Source: Daphnia carinata (lineage: Eukaryota; Arthropoda; Branchiopoda; Diplostraca; Daphniidae). From it: a stretch of 64,000 nucleotides of DNA. Where the stretch lies: assembly GCF_022539665.2 (NCBI RefSeq), contig NC_081339.1, positions 7,871,367-7,935,366 on the forward strand. The letters run 5' to 3'. The translations under genes and the position numbers were made by a program. Positions 1 to 13,100 of this stretch are shown here, in pieces; position 1 is the stretch's first letter; every line of letters starts with the position of its first letter. The notes beneath the pieces are model-generated. The model worked only from the letters and a program-made list of their open reading frames with translations, made no database searches and was not told the DNA's origin.

Positions 1-420
1 CATGTTTCGCATTTAAAATATACAGCATTTTAGTATAGTATTATCGCTTTCGATGAATGGAACTTTTTTGCGTAAATTTATCTACGGTAGGAAAACTAAT
101 AAAGAAAAATACTTGTCAATTGAAAACGAAGTTCCATGAAATGTGTATTAGGTGACTTTTCGGCTTCATTGTGCGATGGTCGACGGTTTTCGGGAGAATA
201 GCGAGGGAGGTATACTGCGACTGGGTGTTTTCAGGTGCATATGGCATTCCCTTGATTATGATCCCAAATGTACAAGGGCGGGAGTAGCGTTGGCCGAAGT
301 AAAAGTTAAATGAGTAGGGGCAAAAAAAAAAATATAACCAAAATAACAACCAACTCATCAATCGAATAGGAAGAAATGTTAGTAGCTTGAAGACGCATGA
401 GTAATTAACAAGTCAGAGTT

Positions 421-3400
421 TCACCGATAAAGCCTGGAGAAATCACGTAACGCATTTGATAACTCTAGAGAAGTCTCCGCCCTTCATAAAACACAAAATT
501 AAGACGTTAAAACAATATGAAAATAAATACAGCTAAAAACAAATAGCACGAGATAGCAATAGCATGGACGAATACCTGATGACTTTGTGGCGGAAATCTT
601 GTAGCTGCTCGGGCCTAACAGCGACACATCCGGAAGGTGACTGCCGAGGTAGATTTTCAAGCGTTTGTTCCATCCAGCTGGAAATGCTCTGATCAACCAA
701 TTAAATATGTTACATTAGATTGTAAGATTTCAGTTAAAGGAGGTAGTGAAATTACCTGTCGATCGACTAGCATGAACTCTAGCAAAACGTCTGCAACATT
801 GGGTAACGAACACGTAGACAACGAGAAAATCGAGGCGGTAATTAGAGTACTGATGAGAATAGGGCCTTTTGGACGTAGCATTGTTGACATTAGTTGGTCA
901 CGAAGTTCAAAAGACAGTTTCTCCTGGAAAACAAAATGGTTATAATTAAAAATTCGCCCCTGGGCCAACATCTTCATACTAGTTCGCTAACCTCTCGGGT
1001 TCGAGTAGTATGGATCAATTCGGAAAGAAATTGCATAACACTGGCGTTTGCGTCCCGGTGGTCGAGTGCGGCTGCCTGCAGAGCACAATCGAACACAGCT
1101 GTTAACGCCGGGCTTTGAAGGAATGCGGCCGGATTACGCTGAAGAAATCGGGCAAATAGACGAAACAAGTCATCAACTGTATCCGGATTATGACAAAACC
1201 CTTGTGGTTCTTGCAAGAGTTGGAAGGCGCGTGGTAACAACGCTTCAAGCATCGAGATTAAACCTCCAATGCATTCACTTTCCGAGCCGTATTCGTCCAC
1301 TAAGATACTCGCCAAGTAGAGAAAGCAGCTATGATGATGAGTATTATACAGGCGCACCATCTAGATGGAAAGAAAGGTTAATGCCCTATAGTTTGAAATG
1401 AATTATGAAACGAAAGAAACCTGAGTAACAAGAGGTTGCAAAAGAGGAGCAGACTGGTGGCCAATCAGTCGTAAAGCGAATCTGAGGCACCGGCAACAAC
1501 GTTCCATCACCCTTCTGTCGGTTTGGAATTTATCCAAAGTCACGGACAAGCACGGCCATGTGTAAGTAATGACTGATTGGCATGGATGCTGTTCGCCTTT
1601 TTTTATATTGACACTTAAATTACGAAATATAGATGCCAAGCGATCCAGCCAGTAAACGGGATCACTACTGGTTTTGGCGACAACTTTTGATTGATTTTCC
1701 GTCTTTTAATGGAAAAAAAAACATGAAGTTCATTACGCACAATGAATTTACTGCAATATTTATCATATTACCTGGCAAATTCTTGTTAATTCGTCGACAT
1801 GAATCTTGCATAGTTGGTGAAGAGCATCCGCGATTTGATGATCTGGCAAACGGCTACAGACTTTGGTAACGCCTTTCACTACTCGGACGGCTGTCTCCGT
1901 TGGAATGGGTAATGTAACCAGGGCACTCACTACTTGCAAGAGAATATCAAAATGAGATTTAACGTGATCTCGGCAAATGCTTGTGATGGCTTCCAGGGAA
2001 TTCGAAGCAGCCACGGCCAATGACGGATCATTAATGGAGCGGAGCACGCAGTGCAACACAGGCTCTAAATAAAAAGGAAAAATAACGAAAATGAAAATAA
2101 TGTTAATATGTTCACTGAATTTACCGACGACGGCAGGATGTTTATCCATCCATTCACCAAGTTCCCCAAGGAGGAGAAGCGTTGTAAAACGCACTGCTGC
2201 GTGAGCGCTTTCCGGGACCTGAAGTAACGATTCTACCACACTTTGCACTACCTCATTTTCATCACTATTGTTAGACACAAAAGTACATTATTAAAGTCGT
2301 TAGATACGCTAAAACGCGTATTATTACGGTAAAATATTTTTGGCTACGGCTTGCATGATGAACAAGGCTGACTCGGTGACCTCCCATGGAAGGTTGTTTT
2401 GACCATGAATGCTGTAGAAACAATGTTTAAAAACAGAAGCCGAACCGACGATAAAGACTACATCTTTGACCAATTCAGACACACGTGATCGGAAACCAGC
2501 AAAATCATCACTCTCCTCTAACACACCTTCCTGTTCACAAAAAAAACAAAGGAAAAAAAAAACAAAAAGGCGTTAAGATAACATCCGCCAATCAGAAAGT
2601 TATTTTGTGTTTACATGGTCCGGTTCCATTTGACAGTGGCGGCAAACAGCACCAATGAGTCGCTCAATATATGGCTTGAACTTGATTGTTCGATCATCGT
2701 CATTTGCATGGTAAAGGTCTTCAGATAACTTGTACCAAAAACCAAAGGTAACCTCAGCAACCTTGAAGCCATAGCAAAAATTTAGTAATAAATGTACAGG
2801 AAAGAAATGTTGCTAAAATGTTTCACCTCGTAGTCATGGTGGCCAACACAAGTTAGAACTAGATCCAATAACCCAAATAAGTTGGATGTGTTCATCGTTC
2901 CGTTATTGTTTTTCGTAGATTCTAGCATCCGATGAAGTAAAGCTTCGGCTATTTCGGTGAACACTCGGCAATAATTCAACGCCCTGGGAACAGGTTGCAT
3001 TAAATCGGCAAATTATAGCCACACGAACGAGTAATAACAAACTTTTCAGTATCTTCTTCCGCGACGGCTAAATGGTATGCAGGCTCTAGATTCTTAATGC
3101 TTTGGACAAGCGAATCTTCAAGGGTACGAAGCTCGTTTAACGTGGAGGTCAACTGGCCATTCTGAGTTGTATTATCTTCATTTTCTTGGTCTGCGACTAC
3201 CTGTAGCAATGCACAGACGGCATCGGATGCAGCTTCATGAAGCAACGGTGTGCTCTGTGATAAAAGAAACAATGAGTTGGAAATACAATACAATCGTCAA
3301 ATAAGTCGTACATGGTGGGAAGAGAGAGTGGCAAATACATGCACTAGAGTTGCACAACTTGTTAACTGGTGTAACGTCACAGCTTGCAAATGCACCCAGG

Positions 3401-4218
3401 ATGAAAAACATCGTAACAAACGAACGCCAATTAAACGATCTGAAGATGGAATGGTCAAACAAGAATCCTATCAACATTATGGAGATAGAATGATTAAAGT
3501 TCATCAGTATCAATTGTGCAGATAAAGACAAACCAGCAGATGCAAAACATCTTCAGTTGATGCAGCAAAAAGCTTGAGAATTTCAGATCTTCTGTTTGCA
3601 CCAAGTCTCAGGGTTCTAGATCCCATTTCTTCAGGTAACACTGTCAAAACTTCTAACAATGGCCAAAGGTGAGTAGTTTCAAAATTGTTTTTTGGTCCAA
3701 ACTTTTGAATCAAGTCCTGGATCGGGGTATTCCAGCTCGTCATTTGTAATAACAAATCAGCAAGTGCAAGACACAGCTAAGGTACGTGGAACAGCTGTTA
3801 AATTTCACACAAGATACACAGATCAACAGAAAACTAATCACCTGAGTAACAATCACAGTATTGGTGTGCTCATTTATCTGTTTTAAGTGATTGAGCATGG
3901 AATCTCGCAATGAATTATGTGCTTCAGAAGGCAGTTCATGGAATGCAAACTGAATTTTTGTCCTCAGTGTCTGAGCCCCAAAGTAACATGATTCCATGTC
4001 TCTTTTGACATGAAGTAACTGATCGGCAACTTTCCATGCAAATATCTACAGAAATTCATTATAATACTTTTTTCATAGGCAAATTTGAAAAACGAACGAA
4101 CCGATTTCTGCAAATCTCCCAGCCATTGCGATGCTCTTTCCTTACTTATAGGATCGGGATTATGGTAAAGGGCGTTCAGAGCGTCATACACAACTTCTAT
4201 GGCTGGAAGTTCATTCAT
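421..4218 (-). CDS. TNPO3: Transportin-3 (importin-beta family nuclear import receptor), about a dozen exons
   Basis: Transportin-3 carries SR-type splicing factors into the nucleus by binding RanGTP-regulated cargo through stacked HEAT repeats. The translated pieces follow the family order end to end. The start exon (4102-4218) reads MNELPAIEVVYDALNALYHN and is followed by ERASQWLGDLQKS; exon 2 (3842-4045) has DMESCYFGAQTLRTKIQFAF; exon 3 (3534-3776) has LTVLPEEMGSRTLRLGANRR. Later exons give LHEAASDAVCALLQ, PWEVTESALFIMQAVAKNI, CRCLRFALRLIG, HSCFLYLASILVDEYG and DTVDDLFRLFARFLQRNP. The last exon is tiny (421-481) and ends ALRDFSRLYR then stop, joined in frame to an exon ending FRHKVI. All these strings are close to animal TNPO3. 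Introns are short, many near 60-110 bp. Nothing looks broken. Boundaries of the middle exons were not all fixed base by base. Identity is secure from sequence; function is family knowledge. Confidence 0.95.
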
Positions 4219-5110
4219 GATTAGTTTTATATTTTTTAACTGTAATACTGTTTAATCCAAGACGTTAAAATGTTCCAATGTGAGTGAGCCGGGAAGAAAT
4301 AACAGCGAGTCAAAAGTCAAACAGACTACGAAAATGACACAGAAAAGTCTGCTATAGTTAAAACAAAAATTGGCCAACGATGCCGGTTTCACTAATCCGT
4401 ACTGGGAAACGACTGGGCAATTGACAAACATACGCAGTCGCTGTCACAACCGTCAACGCTAAGAAAACCTCCAGCTGCATACAAAAAAATATATATAATT
4501 TATAAATCCTACTACCGAAGGCGGGAATTCATGTACTCAACAACGCACACGACATCGTGCCTAAAAAGAACTATGGCGGAATCTCTAACCAATTTCTCAA
4601 AAATACCCGCGTTCTATAAAAACATCCGCCATAGGGAAAGCGTTTTTGCCACGTCTATGCTTTTATGGCTTTGGACATCCACATTTTTCTTCCCTATCCT
4701 CATTTCTCCATACTTTCTTAGCATATGTTTCTATGAAATGATAAAATAAATAATAATGTGTGTAAATGAGGTGACGGCAACGTCAGTAATTTAAAAAATG
4801 CAATCGTGCAGAGAATATTCAAATTTCAGCAGCGAAAAATGTGTGGTATAAAACAATAGAATGTAAGCATAGCTTTGATCCATAAAAATATTTCGCATCT
4901 GTTTTAACTTACGTTAACTACAGTTAACTTGAATACGATCCCTTCCCTCGGCCAGAAAACCAGACATTGTGTTACCTTGAAAAAGTAATTAACGCAAATT
5001 GCTCGGGGTGATTTTTGGGTTCAAAGTGGACGTATAAAAGCTCGACGTAACTGTTCACTACAAACGCAGATCAGCTTTTATCTTTAACCGCTAAACTTCT
5101 CTGTTGCAAC
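4219..5110. promoter_or_regulatory. Divergent intergenic region between TNPO3 and the secreted-protein gene
   Basis: About 0.9 kb separates the two start codons, which point away from each other, so both promoters should lie here. The only clear core-promoter element is the TATA box listed separately for the plus-strand gene. A 72-codon open frame at 4531-4749 has no family resemblance or splice context and I treat it as chance. No TATA box is evident for TNPO3, as expected for a housekeeping gene. Confidence 0.5.
5033..5039 (+). promoter_or_regulatory. TATA box of the secreted Ala/Tyr/Pro-rich protein gene
   Basis: TATAAAA sits 78 bp before the start codon at 5111. The transcription start should lie around 5055-5075, where TCACTA (5055) and TCAGCT (5071) are both possible initiators. 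A strong TATA box fits a tissue-specific, highly expressed structural gene better than a housekeeping gene. The assignment is by pattern and spacing only. Confidence 0.65.
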
Positions 5111-5887
5111 ATGAACGTAAGACACTTAAATTTCTATTGTAGAGTTTTAAAAATTAATTTCATTTTCTGTTTCGATCGAATTCAGTCCGTACTCGTTACC
5201 TTGTCATTGCTGAGCTTGTTGGTTGTATGCGATGCCTGGTTTCTCAATCTGAAATCTGACAAAAATGAGAAAACGGCCAAAGTGACACCAGCATCGAACA
5301 CACGTAAGGTGATTCTCGTAGCCAGGAAGGTCTACGTGCCGATGTACGCCTCCGACGACACTTCATCAGACATGTCTGGCCGTTTGTTGCCCGTCTCTCC
5401 TGTACTGGCCACTTCTGGAGCTGTGATGGGAGGACAACAACAACCGTTTGACTATTCGTCGATGTATTATCAACCTCCCGTTGTTGCGTATGCCATGTCA
5501 GGTCCAGCCTCAGGAGATGTGTCAGCAGCCTACACAGCTCCTTCAGCCTATGCTGCCCCAGTTCCAGTACCTGCCAATGTAGACGTAGCTATGCAGCCTT
5601 ATGCATTCTATCCTGGTGGATATGGTGCTGCTGGCCCACAATACGTGCAATATGCTAGTGCAGCATCAGCACCTGAGGTAACAACATTTAGCTTAATTTG
5701 TGTGGTACACAATTATCACAATTTTTTTTTCTGTTTTGGTTGAGTATAATAGACATGGGTGATGCAGTACGCCGGTGGTGAGGCTGTTCCAGCTTGGCCT
5801 TATTCTCCAACGGGAGCTGACGGCGAGACGGTCACCCAGGAACTTGCTGCCTCGGTACAGCCAACTGAAGCGTATCCAAGTGTTTGA
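5111..5887 (+). CDS. Small secreted Ala/Tyr/Pro-rich protein, three exons, 205 residues
   Basis: Exons 5111-5116, 5186-5677 and 5768-5887 join in phase 0 with clean GT/AG borders (ATGAAC|GTAAG, CCTGAG|GTAACA, GATGCAG|TAC). The two-codon first exon matters: read through, the frame has an implausible N-terminus, but spliced it gives MNSVLVTLSLLSLLVVCDA, a textbook signal peptide. The mature part starts WFLNLKSDKN, then becomes rich in Ala, Tyr, Pro, Val and Gly (for example YTAPSAYAAPVPVPA and YPGGYGAAGPQYVQYASAA) and ends TEAYPSV. There are no cysteines after the signal peptide and no chitin-binding consensus that I can see. Composition resembles low-complexity arthropod cuticle or extracellular-matrix proteins; that is inference. 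I cannot name a family. Confidence 0.85.
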
Positions 5888-8800
5888 CCGCATTCATAGT
5901 GCATAGTTTTTTTTTACCTTGTTTTAATCTATTTTTCCAAAAATGACTAGTGACAACTTGCTTGTAAATACGCAATACATTACACTCGCGTTATGTTGAC
6001 AATTGTTGCAATTCACGTTCAAATTTCCGCGTGGAGCAGTAGAAAAAGACTATTTTTCGTTTAATGTAAATCTGTGCAAATTATTATAGCCCATTCAATG
6101 GAATGAAATGCTGTAATGCGTGGATCAACAGTCCAGCTCCTTCACTGACATTGATCCAAAACTCCTTTAGGTAGACTGTTAGAAGCAGATTTAGTTTTTT
6201 AAGTTACGTTTTTTATGATAGTTTATTTTAACTTCTGTATGAACGACAAAATTCATGCACAATTTAAAATAAATTAACAATCTCAGACGAGACGCAACTG
6301 AAGTGACAACGGCCTGAATTTATTACACGTTTGAACGGACAGTACCTGAGGCCGTGTAACGACGTGTGAAGGCATTCCTATCATTCTTTCCCATATGGTG
6401 CAATTAACGAGAGATAATGTTAACAGATAACATTATACGGTACAGCATATATAGAATCCGTGAAATCCCGAAATCAAGCAGCCAATTCGGCCGCTCACCG
6501 GACTACACGCGTGCGTGTGAAATGAGCAGCTACTTGTTGAATTGCATCCTTATAATACTAAACAGCTAATGTGTTGTGAAGCAGAAATGCGCCAACCAAG
6601 CAGACAACAAAAGGTGCTGATTTTTCCGCTGTTTTGTTCAATGCCATCGAGTACTAATTAAGAAAGAAAGCGATTTGTTTGGCCTATATGCCTGCATTTG
6701 AATAGCATCGATTAATTACACACGCAAAACGCAGTAAAATACGGTTACACACACACAAAAAAAAACGTAGACATTAAAGAAAATTGAGGTCGAAATCCTT
6801 TTGGTTGTTCAGCTTTTGTCGCGATGTGCGTCACATTTCAGACGTTGACGTATATCGCCAGGGTACGAGACCTTTTTTTATTTCTCTTTCAACACGACTT
6901 TTTCTTTATGTTACCACCCGTCCCGATTTTTTTTTGTTTGGTTCCGCTTCTTTAAATGATTAATCAAAGTTTTCTCCTGCCCTTTTTACTGTTCAACAAC
7001 ATTTGGGGGTTTAAAAAAAAAAAGAAAATGAGTTGCATTTAACTGCATCTATTTTTTTTTTGCAAGTTCGGGCAAATTTCGGGGGTGTCTGGAAAGAGTT
7101 TCGATAAAGCGGGTGAGACTTTTACGGTACATTCTACCATGGTAAAAAAAAAGAAAAAGAAATTTTTGGTTTTCTTCCATCTCATATCGTTCCCCTCTCT
7201 CTTCAAACGGTTCTACTCAGGTGTTTCCAAAACGTGCGTTTAACGTGAAAATACGACAAAAAAAAATGATATCCACCCATCCTAGACACATAATCTCGGG
7301 ATTGTGAGCGGAGGACTTGAAAAAGTTGCATCGTTGAGGATGTTTATTCCGTCTATTCGACGTCTGCCGTATGGCCGCGTTGTATTGGCCTTTTCTCGTG
7401 AAAGCCGACTTGGAAAAAAAAAAAAAAAAAAAAAAAATTAATTCGGGATGCGGTTTGAGAATTTCGAGGAGCTTGCTGGTGATTTAACGGGACTGCTATA
7501 GCCATTTTCTTTGGCGCGTGTAACAACCCGGATCGATACACTTCAAGAGATACAAGCGCGTATTTAATAACACTTAGACGAGCACCTTTAAACATAAAGA
7601 AATTGGTGGAAATTCGTCAGATGTGGAACTCGGACGTGATCATTTTCTCCTCGATTGTTTTTGGTTTTCATTTAGCAAGGTGGAAGCCAATGGTTTGATT
7701 CTGAATATTTCCATGTTAACTGGGTGACGAAGTGATGCAATCCCATCGCTCCATTTCCCTTCGTATTCCTCTGGTGGTGGTCACACACTCCCGAATTCTC
7801 ATTCATATCCGGTCGGCTGGGCATCCCATGACTCGTCCGGTATGGCGACATAACATCCAGGCGGCGCGCGTCCTATTGTTCCATTCCATCATATAAACCG
7901 AAACAATTTGAAATTGGAGCCACCGCCCCTTTTTTTCTTTTTCAGTTTGGCGATTTATTTGTTATACAATTATGTTTTTTTTTTGTTTTGTTTTTTCTTG
8001 AAAACACTCGACAGAAAGTGGGAAAGTGGCGGTCGGTATTGTTGAAATGGCCGTAATGTGGGTTAAAAAGTCAGCCCGATTCTTCTCGTTTTATCACGGG
8101 CCTTTTGTATATCAGCCGACAATAACAGTAGGTAAACTGCTAAATACACACACAAAAAAAATAGATACACAAACACAGTACCTACATACAGTCAGTCAAA
8201 GATGGGATTTTCGTTTGTTCCTTTTTCTCCGAGTTCTTTTGTGCTCGTGTGTGTATATATTCCACGTATTGTTTGTTTCCCAATGTCGCGAAACTCCATC
8301 ACTGTACGAAGCAAAAAGAACCACAAAGGGAAAAGACCCAGATTGGTCTGCGACAAAAAAGTTTGCAGCATAGCTTTATTTGAAAAAAATGAAACCCGCA
8401 AGATGGCTCAAGGTTCACGTACCCAAAACACATTAACAAATAGGGTGTTCAGGAATTTAAAACTCCTTTAAATCTGATTATTGATCCATGCGATAAAAAG
8501 ATATCTCTTCGATACGGTGAGAAGATGCTGTTCATTGCGGGGGGAGGGCCCCCCTAACACATCGTATTTATACGTATAGATACACCGCTTTCCAATTGTT
8601 TTGTTTTTTTTCTCCATTCAATTTTCTCGGTGGTCCGAAGGTGTCATGGGAATGTTATAATTGCTAGGAAGAAATCTGTCCTGCTAACACGGATTCACTC
8701 TACTGACCATGGACATTTACCTTGTCTATAAATTCGGAAGATGGCAACTCAAGGAAGTTCAATGATACAAGCCAACACACAAAAATTGTGCAATTCAGGT

Positions 8801-10142
8801 CCCACGCTTTTAAAGCAAGCGCATCATTTTTAAGATATATACCGTTTTCATTATGATTAGCTGCGTTCTTAAAGGATTTTCTTTCGAATGTTGAGGCATA
8901 CGTACGTGCGTTGCTAAAAGAAAAATGACTGGTGGATCTGTCCTTTAACCTATTACCAAAAAGAAAACAATTCTCTTCATGATGGCCGACGAGAGTAAAG
9001 CAGCCGTGTGCATCCATGTTTCCCGTTATTGGCTAAACCAGCTAGACGATGAGAATCATATAATTACATGTTATACACACACTTAAGGGTGGAAAAAAAA
9101 TTGTACTGTATTAAACGGAAGATCCCATCAGCTTTCGTTTGGAAAAAAAAAAAGAAAAACATTTTGCTTTTTTTTTTTTAAATTTCGGCACGTTTGGGGA
9201 CAGCCGTAACTAAAAGGAAATAGCGTGATGGAGTCTAACGGCTATGAATGGGAAAGCAAGCCTTAATTGATGTACATACGGGAGCAGTGATTTCTGCCAT
9301 GATTTATTGTGTTCATCATCATCCGATGTTTTAGTCTTTGTAATGAGGCCTATGGGATCTCGTAAATTAGATTTTAGATTTTAGATTTAAAGAAAGCACG
9401 AATGTGATTTGCCATGTTAAGAGGTGGATGTAAGCTTACTGAAAAGCTGGACATGCGTAACTTAAAAAGAAAATCTCATTATTTTAGAGAAAACAAATCG
9501 TTCGAGCTCTCTCGAAATCATTTGCAAAACGAGGCGAACATAATCACACGGCGATTGTAACAAAGGGTGGACACGACGAAATCAAAAGCTGCATTTGCTT
9601 TGTAAGCAGATGTTACATTATCAAGCCGCATCGAGATTTGCTTTTGAACAGAAAACAAAAAATTCACGCAATAGTTTGAAAAAACCTAAACGGGACAAAA
9701 AGGATCAATGGGTAGACTCCCGATGGGTTGTGGGTTGGTTAGGGGGTGGTGGGCGGAAGAAATAGAGGAAGCTTAAACTCCTTAGCGGTGTGAAAAACGC
9801 AACGACGGGACCTACTTGCTGCCGGTGCAAGAAGGGAAAATGCTCGACCACCACCGAACACTGGATTTAGTCTCCGATCGGACTTGACTCTGGACAGTAC
9901 AGCTCCTCTAACACTTAAAATTAAAGGAGAGCTGGTCCGCCAACGAACATCTCCAGCTCAACAAGTCCATTCACCTGGACTGTAGTATGTTCTGGTACAA
10001 CTGATTCATCTAGTTGAAACATTTTTCACTAGTTATAAGTCAACGTCCCTACTGCGGATTAAACACTTGAAAAAAACGAAAAAACAAAAGAAACAAACAA
10101 CTTTGAATTCCGGTTGTTTCATCTTATTTATTTCGAGACGCG
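5888..10142. other. Gene-poor region, 3' UTR of the upstream gene then intergenic DNA or mucin 5' flank
   Basis: About 4.2 kb with no supported coding exon. Open frames here (for example near 8026-8471 and 8700-9017) overlap each other on both strands, are lysine/phenylalanine-rich in the way AT-rich noncoding DNA is, and lack splice partners. There are many poly-A/T runs, the longest being an A tract near 7411-7437, and CA-like microsatellite bits near 8140-8180. TATAAG at 10034-10039 lies 109 bp before the mucin start codon and could be its TATA box, but this is weak. The promoter of the mucin gene presumably lies in the right part. Confidence 0.6.
6268..6273 (+). terminator. Candidate polyadenylation signal of the secreted-protein gene
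   Basis: AATAAA lies about 380 bp past the stop codon at 5887. It is the first clear canonical signal that I noticed on this strand downstream of the gene. It lies in AT-rich DNA, so chance occurrence is possible. Confidence 0.4.
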
Positions 10143-13100
10143 ATGCGTGCCCCGGCAATCGTCTGTCTCCTCTTCTTGTTGACGGTAAGAAATAACCATT
10201 TACGTTCATTTTATGTATAAGTATTTCCAATAGAAAATTGTATGTCATAGGTTTTAAGTTATTTTATTCTGTCTGTTTTTTTTTTTGTGGGGGGGAAGGG
10301 CTAATTTAGCGTGACCAACTGCACGCAATAACCAACCCGTTTCATAAGCTTATGTTGAGGGGGACGGCGAGAAAAATTGGGTCTTGTGTTATGGTGTAAC
10401 TTATGTCAGTGGTTCACTCGGTTCGAAATACATGTCCGTCAATGCAGTGCCTATATAACTATAGCTAGACACCACACCTCAGGTGTGCCCTCTAGCAGAT
10501 AAATGTAGGAGGATGAACGGCTATTAAAGACCATTTGTTTAAAACGAGAAAACATTTTGACAAGGAAGTTCTGATTTTGCTGTGTTTGAATATGTTACGT
10601 AGACATTCCGTGATTGACGGTTAAAGTTTACATTTTTCCTGATGAGTTTTTGCCACTTTTCGTGGGACGTATACGTGGGATAATTGATGAAAAGCCTTCG
10701 GCTAATTCTTCAGAATGTTACTGTCTGTTTAGAATAAAAGATTTCTGGTTTCATTTTCCTTTTTCTAGACTTTGCATTCGTTACGTGCCCCGCATCAATT
10801 ATATTGTTTGCGGTTGAGTAACGTGCGGCAAACATCTTGTCATCTCTCATTACCCTTCTTACGCTTGTCTGACATTAACAAATGCTAGTATTCAGTGAGT
10901 TCTTATCGTACACTCTGACAAACCGCACGATGCCATTCAAAATTCAGGGCCTCTCATTTATTTTTTTTTTGCTCTTACGTAAACGTGGGGCTACAAGTAC
11001 TATTGTTTATTCTTCCTTCTTACGCTGCCAAGTGCAACCGTCCGTAACCGAACGTGTTTTGCGTACGTGTAGGATTGTGAATCTGAAATCTTGCTGGTCG
11101 TTTCACACCCTTCTTCCTTAAGCGACAGATTTTCATTAGGCAAAACAATTAAATGCATGATTTTTTTTTTTTTTTAAATTCCCTAGCCCACCCACTTTTA
11201 AAGCGTCACTTTTCTCCGTTTTTTTTTTGTTAATCATTGGAATTTAAGAAATAAACTCTGTGGGAATTTCACGAAACCGTTTTCGACAGGAAATATTGTA
11301 AACAATCGAATGAATAACGGCCAATCAAGCGCGATAATAATTCGTTTCATAGGAGTAGCTAGTGTTTCTTAAAAAGGGGTTCCACTTCACACGTGAATAC
11401 CTCCCCTGTTCTCGATAGAATTTTAACTAATTATTTATTTTTTTTTTCAATCAAAAATTAAAAGGTCCGCATGTGCAGCTATGGGTAATGATCGAACCAA
11501 TAAGATTATAGTTATACCTCAATGATATAACCGTACCCTAGCAGGATATTATATAACATTTGGGATTCGTACAACGTTTGATTAGTAACGCAATGTTGAA
11601 CGTCTAGTTAATGCACCGTATCTGGAGGAAAACAATGCAAAAATAGCTTACGTAATGAACGGTTTGATTGGTCTTCTTACGGAGGAGGGCAAAACAATTA
11701 CAATTCGAGGAAGAGGAAAAAATCCAATTACAGATGGTATATTCGCGTAATATCTGCTTGATTGAATTCTACAACTTGTGATCGTTCTTAGCATTAAATG
11801 GTTCCACAAATAAACACGATCTGTCGACCGATGTTGATACCAACGTTCGTTTCATTAGACTTGGTCGTTGCAGCTTGCAGATCTTCATAACAGCATTTTT
11901 TGTTTTTAACGATTAGATAACACAAAAAGTTCTTTTTGTCAAAGTCTATGGCCCTAGGATGCATCCAAGTGGATCAAAACTAACGCTGTTGCGCGCCTTC
12001 GTCCACACCATGTGTTATTTCTTTTGATTTTTTTTTTCCCTGTTGACTATCGGGAAAGTCACGGCCGCGATCTCGACGGTCCCGTTAATGAACGATGCGA
12101 AAGTGCCGCTGTGCGTTACCAAATACTAAATCATATCGAAAGATATTGTGCACATGTTCCTTTATTTTATATAGACGTTTACCATTATTTTGAGTTCTCA
12201 CCGAGAAAAAAGAGAGAGAACGAGGTGTGTTTACACCTGTACTTCCGTCATTCTTTTGTCGTTTAAGAATAGTTTTACGTATGGCTAAAGCTGCTTGCAT
12301 TCTGTCCGCGTTATTTCCCAATAACTGTTTCGTACGGGACATCAATTTATACAGTAGGCTAATAACATTTTGGGTCTTGCCTATGTTACAGTTTATATAT
12401 AGTACCATGGCGTGCGTAGGCCTGTTCAATAAAAAGCAGGTATAACACCATCAAGCATCGTTCTTTGATACAAAATCGTTCTCATACCAGTTATCCCGAA
12501 TAAAATAACATGTACTAGATTAAGGAAAACGGTTTGCACTCTATGTTGTTTCTTTTCCCCATTCACGCGTGTGAAACATACCCGCGTGTGGGTGATTTAA
12601 ACGGCCGGACTGTAGCTTTTGTATACAAACGGAAGATTACCCTTCAGTAGGTCAACCGCCATTTTTTATAGAATTTTTTTTTTTGTTCACCTATTTATAT
12701 TGACTGGGAATATAAAAGGAAAACGACTATCCCACACCTTCTGTCGTCTTTCACGAACCGTTATCTGGACACATGTTTGCACTCTAATTGAATAGACTGT
12801 CGAATAGCCCCAACACAATATCATGGAAACCACGATAAATAGCCTATAACTTAACGAATGTAACACAGCTAGCATCTCGTGTAAATACAAAGACGCACTC
12901 TAGATCATATTGCGAACGCACAACTAATGTAGAACATCACCGAATTCAATTAACCGCGTGGCCTGTACCATCGGTAGTAAAAAAAAAATTATTTCCAATT
13001 TATTTAGAGCTCGGCTTTTGGACTGAGGGTGAGCCACCAGAACAGCAAGAATCAACATGACGAGAAACTGTCCATCGGAGCATCTTGTCTGGTCAGCTGG

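Noticed and set aside
4531-4749. 72-codon frame between TNPO3 and the secreted protein gene
   Set aside because: No conserved features; lies in the shared promoter region.
8026-9017. Open frames of 69-115 codons on both strands
   Set aside because: They overlap one another, contain read-through of poly-A/T runs and lack splice sites or protein-like blocks.
12012-12890. Open frames inside mucin intron 1
   Set aside because: Short, mutually overlapping, composition of AT-rich intron; no homology that I recognise.
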